Below are positions 58,001 through 64,000 of a stretch of DNA of 64,000 nucleotides, piece by piece. Every line of letters starts with the position of its first letter. Position 1 is the first letter of the stretch. The notes beneath the pieces were generated by a model, which made no database searches, had not been told where the DNA came from, and worked only from the letters and a program-made list of their open reading frames with translations. Source of the DNA: Cryptomeria japonica. Taxonomy: Eukaryota; Streptophyta; Pinopsida; Cupressales; Cupressaceae. The stretch lies in assembly GCF_030272615.1 (NCBI RefSeq), contig NC_081414.1:205001-269000 (forward strand), in the 5' to 3' direction. The position numbers and the translations under genes are program-made.

Positions 58001-60539
58001 ATATTGTATATTTAGTGTTGAAAGGATTAAAGTTGTTTTTTTTTATTGGGTTAAAAAAATAAATTAATACACACATTTCTTGTCATGTTATTTTTTTGTG
58101 ATCAATAAAAGGCCAAGCCAAATTATATTCATTATAAAATATTATATCCATATAGTAAATCTGGAAGCCGAGCCGAACTCCAGGCTAAACCAGATAGGAT
58201 TATGACTACCAGACACAGATACCTTGCAAAATGGTCTGAGACCTCCCTAAACCTGATACAAGCCTTTATATGATAATGCTGAGCCATGCTCAAGGCCATA
58301 AACTGGACTTGTACACCCAAGGTACATCCAAAAAAGACTGACATACTCAACTTAGCCGCTAACCCAAGTCAATACTAAAAGGACTAAATTCCACAATTAG
58401 AGCCGAACAGACCAGAGTAGACAACTCCAATTCCCGTGTCATTGCTGACCTCTCCAGTTCAGATGGACAAACTTCTTCCTGACAAGGGATAGGGCCACCA
58501 GCATCCACCAACGCCGGCTCGAACCCTTCCGCAATCAAATAGTCTTTCCACCAATTCCCACTTCCTGTCGTGTTGTTGTTGCCATTGTCCTTATTGGTAA
58601 TTATGATGGACAATTCTTACATTCAACCTTTTTAGCCTCATTTCTGGTCATGTTATCATTGCCATTGTCATTTCTTGCAAGTATGATGGATAATAGATCA
58701 AAGTAGTTGTTGCACTTGCTACTTTGTTCATTTTGTTGAACTTTTGTGTGGAGGGAAATTTCATTCTTTCTTGAATACTGATGTAGAACGAAATTAGTTT
58801 CTTTTGTTTTTTTATCTGATCACATCTTTTTTAACTAATTCTTTGCTATAACAGGATATTGTCAAGCCTCCCATGCTTTCCTTAAGATAGTTTTCTTTTG
58901 CATCCATTAATATATATAAAAGGTGTCCTTTTTTCGGTTTGTGGACAATTATTTTGTATAATCGAATTTTATAATTTTGTAGCCTTCAATATATAGTGCA
59001 GGTATGATATTTCAAGGAAACAGATATTGTAGAAGTTTAGTAATTCTTGTCTTTTTTTCAATGTCATATTCCTCGTCATATTTTTTTCTTGTCCTTCTGA
59101 AATCAATAATATTTTTTGTATCTTATATGGAAAGTTAGCAAACTCTTATGTAGAGGAAACTCTGTTTCATAGAAATTCAGGCAAAACCTCATATTCCAAT
59201 GACAAATGTTTATGGAGAAAATTTCAGGAAAATAGGCAATTGGGAAATTTTAACCTCTACACCAACATGCCTAGCAACAAGAGAAATGCCATGCCAAGGA
59301 TTCAATTATATGAACAATGCATGCGTAATCACTTGTAATTCAGTGTCTTGATTTTCAAACTTTTTCATGGTTTCAGTTTCACAGCAAGAAATAGTTTCCC
59401 TCTATGAACGCTTTTGTGCTCTAGATCGAAATGGGACGGGTTTTATATCAGCAGACGAGTTTTTATCTGTGCCAGAGTTTGCAGTGAATCCACTTTCTAA
59501 GGTAATTTTTTTTGATGTTGAGGTTTATTGCAACTCTTTGTTTCATATAACTGAATTGCCCCTCACTATGTAGCTGAATGGTAAATCTTGATGTACCCTC
59601 TCAAACTAGATTCAAGATCACCCAATTTAGTTATATTGTTAATGAACACAAGTTAGCTAAATCTGTCACTAAAATAATAATGCAATTCAAAATATTGCTA
59701 TTCATTTGCATATAGAATTGTATCAGCAGAATTCAGTTTGAAATTATTAATATTTGTCTTTTTCTGTGCAGAGGTTGTTGAGAATGCTTGATGGCTTAAA
59801 CTTCAAAGATTTTATATCCTTTTTGTCACCTTTTAGCTCGAAAGCTAATCTGCTTCAAAAAATTGAATGTAAGAGTTCCAGTTAAGACCTTAATTAAAAT
59901 TAATGTCCTTGAAATTCAAATGAAAGAAAAAAAGATATAGATATTTGTGTATTGGTTTTTACAAAGCATAAAGACATTACTAGGTTTGTTAAACATTGTT
60001 TTCCGATTTCCTACAACTTTTGATTCAAGAACATGGATTGACATTCATGCATGTACTTGGTGATCACTTTTGTTCTATGGCACTTTACCAGTCATCTACA
60101 AGGTTTATGATTCAGACGGCAATGGAAAAGTGACACTTCGTGATTTACTAGAAGTCTTGCAGGACTTGACTGGCTCTTTTATTTCTGAAGAGCAGCGCCA
60201 GGTAATTATATTCTCCTATCTTGTGTACTTAAACTAAATCCTCATCGGAATAGAATAGCTTCTTTGTACTTAGAATGCCATGCAGGTTTAAATTGTTCAC
60301 TGTTTGCCGTAGAATGATTCATGCTTTTCATGAAAGATTGGACTTTTATGATAGATTTTGAAAGGAAAATTTTGGTTTGGTGCAATCGCTTTCCTTTCAT
60401 AAATAACTGTATCTTTATTTTGTATACTTACTACTGAACTTCTAGATGCATTTCTTAACTGCAGCAAGTTGTGGGTCAAGTTTTGGAGGAAGCAGGGTAT
60501 TCAAAAGATTGCACTTTGACGATAGATGATTTTGTGAAG
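54943..60539 (+). CDS. Calcineurin B-like EF-hand protein (plant calcineurin B subunit-related), 3' incomplete
   Basis: Five exons splice cleanly with GT-AG borders: 54,943-55,012, 59,377-59,501, 59,772-59,868, 60,092-60,201 and 60,465-60,539 (477 nt, 159 codons). The start MGNTSSMLTQYDIEEVQ carries an N-myristoylation-type signal (G2, S6). EF-hand 1 has the loop DRNGTGFISADE (exon 2), canonical. EF-hand 2 is reduced (LDGLNFKDF, exon 3). EF-hand 3 has the loop DSDGNGKVTLRD (exon 4), canonical. EF-hand 4 is reduced (exon 5, EEAGYSKDCTLTIDDF). The family is usually about 170-175 residues, so a last exon of about 16 codons is missing and may lie right of the window. Predicted role: a Ca2+-binding regulatory protein, probably membrane-anchored; its partner is not shown by the sequence. 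It is the only host gene here without stops. Confidence 0.9.
55943..55957. repeat. TSD of intronic LINE, left
   Basis: GTAATGGAGATACAA matches GTTATGGAGATACAA at 57,860-57,874 with one substitution. Confidence 0.8.
56179..56248. repeat. 35-bp tandem duplication
   Basis: AGAACAAGCTCCATATTCAT followed by GGAGCAGAGATTATC occurs twice with period 35. Confidence 0.92.
56230..57050 (-). pseudogene. LINE-associated ORF downstream of RNase H (intronic copy)
   Basis: Two minus-strand frames: 56,955-56,608 (MEPNFSLKASRSMMTFWGPI, ALVDEYM-like region, EWLIRGCVREEWCGSLDSFL) and 56,586-56,230 (RPYFLWSANCNKEARRTAAQ, a basic CKRGRPRKVRKRQSK stretch, then an acidic EDEEEDTEQAE tail). GRPRKVRK could be an AT-hook or nuclear localisation motif. 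No known family is recognised. Confidence 0.5.
57340..57800 (-). pseudogene. LINE RNase H domain (intronic copy), nearly complete
   Basis: Leftwards translation gives PDWIKVNFDGTS (first catalytic D), GNPGPSSAGYVAKDCKG, then LPQGTNNEAEVKAASLAI (catalytic E). After a frame change, QGDSQFITQALIRGE (D) and FKISHTLRAGNKEANECANR follow. One stop replaces a residue after DGTS. This is the plant LINE-type RNase H. Confidence 0.8.
57860..57874. repeat. TSD of intronic LINE, right
   Basis: Partner of 55,943-55,957. Confidence 0.8.
58091..58638 (-). mobile_element. Second intronic retroposon, antisense, 548 bp
   Basis: It starts on + with a T run (58,091-58,097), the poly(A) tail of a minus-strand insert. 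The flanks CATTTCTTGTCATGTTA (58,074-58,090) and CATTTCTGGTCATGTTA (58,639-58,655) form a 17-bp TSD with one mismatch. The sequence is GC-richer than the intron. The minus-strand open frame 58,613-58,359 has no recognised domain. It is probably the 3' end of a LINE. Confidence 0.8.
59377..59501 (+). CDS. Exon 2 of calcineurin B-like gene (EF-hand 1)
   Basis: Acceptor GGTTTCAG, donor GTAATT. Completes codon TTT across the splice and encodes SQQEIVSLYERF and the first EF-hand loop, then AVNPLSK. Confidence 0.9.
59772..59868 (+). CDS. Exon 3 of calcineurin B-like gene (reduced EF-hand 2)
   Basis: Acceptor TTTCTGTGCAG, donor GTAAGA. Encodes RLLRMLDGLNFKDFISFLSP and a short helix, ending in phase 1. 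Confidence 0.88.
60092..60201 (+). CDS. Exon 4 of calcineurin B-like gene (EF-hand 3)
   Basis: Acceptor CTTTACCAG, donor GTAATT. Encodes IYKVYDSDGNGKVTLRDLLE and LTGSFISEEQRQ. Confidence 0.9.
60465..60539 (+). CDS. Exon 5 of calcineurin B-like gene (reduced EF-hand 4)
   Basis: Acceptor TTAACTGCAG, donor GTATGC. Encodes QVVGQVLEEAGYSKDCTLTI then DDFVK. The frame ends in phase 0. Confidence 0.88.
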
Positions 60540-61049
60540 GTATGCCCATTTCGAACTTACTGTTCTTTCTGGCTAGTTCAAAACTTCTAAGTGTTTAATA
60601 GGGACTCCCTCTTTGACCTCTCTATTTATGGAATGTTGGTATCTGGACAGTGTTATGGGATATAATTGGAGATAGGCTTTTCTTGCCAATTCCATCTGCA
60701 TCTTCCTTATTTTTGCTATTCTCATGGCTCTGGCCATTTGGGAAGCTTTATTTTGGAATATGTAAGGTGATTCATTATTATTATTTTTCCATTTTGCCAA
60801 AAAAATAAAATAGGTATTCTCTTTGAATTCCTCTAATTAAATTCGATGGTCTTGATTTGTGTATTACTTAAGAAGGAGGGTTGGCACATAGGCACCCATG
60901 GGGCATATTAACCAAAGGAAACTGTTTAACTAAAGAGGAAAGCAAAAACGGAAGAGTGGTAAAAAAAGGAAAGAAAAATAAAGTGTCAATAAAGTGAAAG
61001 AACAGGATTGGGAAGGAGAAAAGTTAGTTGGAAATATAATGAGAGAGGG
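60540..61049 (+). other. Sequence after exon 5 (presumed intron 5)
   Basis: Begins with donor GTATGC. AT-rich with no further exon recognised. Confidence 0.45.
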
Positions 61050-61054
61050 TTAGT
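61050..61054. repeat. TSD of solo LTR, left (GTTAG)
   Basis: GTTAG is repeated at 62,923-62,927. Confidence 0.6.
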
Positions 61055-62922
61055 GTTGAAAATTCCAATCACGATGTATAATTTTCATATTAACATTGAA
61101 TTACACACAAAACATGAAATTAAAATGGTGCAGGAGCACCTGGGCAGACAAGCAATCAGCACCACCCAAAATATTTCCCGTTTGTTTTGGTTTAATGGTC
61201 TTGTTGGCATCTCTCTTTCAATGGAAGGTGAAAAGGAAAGTTTAAAATGCTGATTACGGGAACATTGATTCATGGGGTCACGAGTTTTCTCAAGTTGCAA
61301 CTGTTGTCTCATGAAGCTGGAGTTCTTTTGTGAAATGCAATTAGCAAATGTGGAACCAAAAGCATACACCCTTGTCACTTGTCAGCATTCGGCAAGCATG
61401 TGGAGATGCTCAAAATGGCATTCTCAATGATGGATTGGATCTTTTTGATCAAATTGCATTTGCCAGGTGTGAAACCAAATTCCACAATCTTTGTCAGCAT
61501 CAACGCAGGTTGTGTTAAGAGTCTTGGAACAGGCTGAACAAACATCCACCGAATGATAAAATAAGAAACCAATAAGATATGAATCGGTGAAATTGATCAC
61601 TAGCAACGAAAAGACAAAGTGAGTCTTGTATTAAAGAAAAGGAAGAGAGCAGAATGCGTAGTGAAGAAGGGAACCTGGGAAATGATGCACAGATTTGTTT
61701 TTCAGTTTCAAAGTTTCAAACCCACAAACGAGTGCAGGCAAGAGGGGTAATAGCTGAGTGTCAGCTCAAATAATAGAAATTGGCTGGAATGACATGAGTA
61801 AGCACCAAATCGACTTTTTAGAAAAGGCTTTAACAACTTTCCAACGATTGCAATTGACAGGCGTTAGCCACCATTCAGACTTCCATTACGTAAAGCGATG
61901 AAAGAAGAGGCATCAGTTAGAAGCACAATGTTCATCCATCAAACAGATAACATTCTTATCGATTGGTCAAAACAACAAGCAATGACATGTGTTCTCATTT
62001 AATCATTTTGGAGGAAATACAGCCTAGAGAAGAGGAAGGAAAATTGAATTGGGAACACAGAGAGGCATCGATAGGAATTATGCAAATTGTTCAAGGGCTA
62101 TTTAAAAGGGAGGCAACACAGTAGGTGAAGGAGTGAATGATTGAGTGGAACTGTGTAGTAAGTGGGCAGTTAGTAAAGAGTGTGGGGCTGCGTGTAGTGA
62201 TTGTGAGAATCACGGGTGGGTTGCAGCTAATGGGAAGAGAATCTTGGTAGAAGACAGTAGAAAGATGTTAGCAGATCAAGAAAGGGTTGCAGAATGCGCA
62301 AAGAACAGAGTAGAAAGCAGTTTTAGATTACTTCATGAAAATTCTGTAATCATTGTTAATGAAAGGGAAGCCATTATTGGCCAATAAATGTAAACATTAA
62401 ATTACAGATTTGATGTAAATTAAAGTATGTTTCTTTGTTGCAATCTTTGTGTTAGTATCATTTGAGTTTGTACGCAGAGAGTCTCTGCATTGTTGTTTCG
62501 TGTTAGTGAATGAAGTTGCAAGCAAGTGAAGGCTGTCTGGCATCATAAAACAGTGGAAATGATGAACGCGAGACAAATATTTACCCCTGTAATCTGCTTT
62601 GCATGCCTTCTGAAGCTTACAAGCAACCTCTACAATTAGTCCTGTTGTATTGAAATATTACATTGCTTTGAGTTATTGAACTTCTATTCAGCTAAAATAT
62701 CTACTCTTCCAAAATAGAAATCTTATCTCTTGCAGGAGATAACTTGGAAGATATATATAAATCATTAGTGATTATCTACACTTTATTAGACTTATTGAAC
62801 TAAATAAAATACTTTTACTCTAGTCACTAAAGTGAATTACAAAATAGAAATAACTCGAACTACTTGCATGCTCACACGGAACCTGTGCAGAAATTTCGAA
62901 CTGAGGTTAAAAAACTCAAACA
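61055..62922 (+). mobile_element. Solo LTR (copia-like termini), 1,868 bp
   Basis: It starts TGTTGAAAATTCCAATCACG and ends AAAAAACTCAAACA, with GTTAG on both sides. A TATTTAAAA box lies at 62,099-62,107. The 80-codon open frame at 62,145-62,387 follows that box and has no known domain (Cys-rich start MELCSKWAVSKECGAACSDC). Orientation is taken from the box and the termini. No partner LTR or internal genes are in the window. Confidence 0.6.
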
Positions 62923-62927
62923 GTTAG

Positions 62928-64000
62928 GTGAGGTGAAAAGAAGAGAAGCTTTAGGAAGATAAACCACAACGAGATGAAATTTTTATTTTTGGGGCACAAT
63001 AGTAAGATACAAACCAACCATAAATACAAAGGTCATGAGAAAGTGTAAAGAAACTAACATTAATTAAATCGTTGGAACAGGTAACAGCTTCTTGGATAGC
63101 AGTCAAATTTCAAGTGAGGCTAGGTCTAGCATAGGATCAATCCTATGTTTCACGTTGGAATCACCAAATTACCAGGGTTCGTATGAAGTAGAGGTCAAAA
63201 AGGTGCTTTTAGGTTGATTTGCAATAGAATGATTGATAGGAGCAAATTTCATGTGAGGCTAGGTCTAGCATGGGTTCAATCCTACATTCCATCTTGGAAT
63301 CACCAAATTACCAGGGTTAGTATGAAGTAGAGGTCAAAAAGGTGCTTTAAGGTTGATTTGCAATGGAATGATTGATAGGAGCACAACAAAAAATGACATA
63401 TTGAAATAGTAGAGATTAATGATAAAGTATCTTTCTCAACATTGCAAAGAATGTCAGAAGGGGCCATTGAATCTTTTCGTCCAGTGGTTAGTACACCTAG
63501 TACTTGCGATTCTTAATGGATATGGTTATGTGGCTCTTGGTTTCTGTGGTTGGAAGTTGAGGACTAGTTACATTCATCAGCATAGTCAATACAAAACTTC
63601 AACTCCTATGAGTGCATTTGGCCTGTGGTATAGGTGATCCCATTATTTTTTCCTGACAAGGACTTAATGTTGAGAGAGAGATAAGTAGATGAAGCAAGGC
63701 TAAATTAGATCATTCATTGTGGGCAAATGCTGTTTGTACATTTGTTGCGGTGTTCACATACAACATCATTTAATGTTTCTCTGGTTTTCACAGAAATATT
63801 TGGTTGGGAGACCCTTGGGCTCTTGAAAACCCAAGGTTTGATGCCATTTTTGAGTTATAATTGTTATAGATGCACTGAAGTTGGCTGTTAAAAGGGTTAT
63901 TGTAGATGTTAAGGCACCACAAATGATTTGTGAAGTCATTAAAGTAGAATTCAAGAACCACAAAATATTTGTTTAAACAGATGAAGTTTGTTTTAAGAGA
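62928..64000. other. Noncoding flank with a 139-bp tandem duplication
   Basis: No gene is seen. Copies 63,104-63,242 and 63,243-63,382 share GTGAGGCTAGGTCTAGCAT and GAATCACCAAATTACCAGGG. If the calcineurin B-like gene continues, this is still its last intron. Confidence 0.55.
63104..63382. repeat. 139-bp tandem duplication
   Basis: Two copies starting CAAATTTCAAGTGAGGC and CAAATTTCATGTGAGGC, about 90 percent alike by eye. Confidence 0.9.

Larger units (their letters stand above)
55013..59376 (+). other. Intron 1 of calcineurin B-like gene (4.4 kb)
   Basis: GTATGT to TTTCAG. About 2.45 kb of it is two retroposon insertions (55,958-57,859 and 58,091-58,638). The rest is AT-rich with no gene. 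Confidence 0.85.

Noticed and set aside
63780..63822. Last exon of the calcineurin B-like gene after the acceptor TTTTCACAG at 63,785-63,793
   Set aside because: Joined in phase 0 it gives KYLVGRPLGS and a stop, unlike the conserved family C-terminus; the phase needed for IFG does not fit the splice site.
1..64000. CRISPR arrays, bacterial operons, rRNA or tRNA genes
   Set aside because: Nothing supports them; the 21-bp tandem repeats have no unique spacers between identical repeats, and introns and LTRs show a eukaryotic genome.

Overview
This window is nuclear DNA of a large-genome seed plant, most likely a gymnosperm and possibly a conifer. That is an inference from very long TE-filled introns, several old Ty3/gypsy elements of the Tat lineage, 5'-truncated LINEs, solo LTRs and large telomere-like satellite blocks. 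Only one host gene is convincing: a plant calcineurin B-like EF-hand gene on the + strand. Five coding exons lie between 54,943 and 60,539, and the last exon is not identified.

Layout. 1-10.4 kb: decayed Tat gag-pol element on +, its 5' LTR lying left of the window, with a polypurine tract (PPT) and 3' LTR from 9,166. 10.4-11.8 kb: TA/TG microsatellites around a minus-strand solo LTR, with a perfect 96-bp palindrome. 13.3-27.1 kb: second Tat element on -, its RNase H frame split by a solo copia-type LTR with a matching 5-bp target-site duplication (TSD). Its 5' leader holds arrays of a 21-bp repeat around a conserved block. 27.1-33.9 kb: 5' LTR and leader of a further related element with the same leader architecture but a different repeat sequence. 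34.1-49.5 kb: telomere-like (TTAGGG-type) satellite whose strand polarity switches near 35.2 kb. It contains a nested stack: satellite > 5'-truncated LINE (18-bp TSD) > 8.15-kb non-autonomous LTR element with a G-patch/zinc-knuckle ORF (TSD GTTGG) > solo LTR (TSD AAAAT). 49.5-54.9 kb: AT-rich DNA, a serine carboxypeptidase-like gene fragment, and a 1.45-kb polypyrimidine tract. 54.9-64 kb: the calcineurin B-like gene. Intron 1 has two antisense retroposon insertions with long TSDs, and a solo LTR (TSD GTTAG) lies downstream of the fifth exon.

The coding potential is almost all retrotransposon gag, protease, reverse transcriptase, two RNase H domains and integrase, all interrupted by stops or frameshifts, so these copies look inactive. 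The most interesting unexplained structure is the leader system of the Tat elements. Short arrays with an exact 21-bp period and a recurring GCTA core flank a block of about 580 bp whose length is nearly identical in two elements. The non-autonomous G-patch element is the second point of interest.
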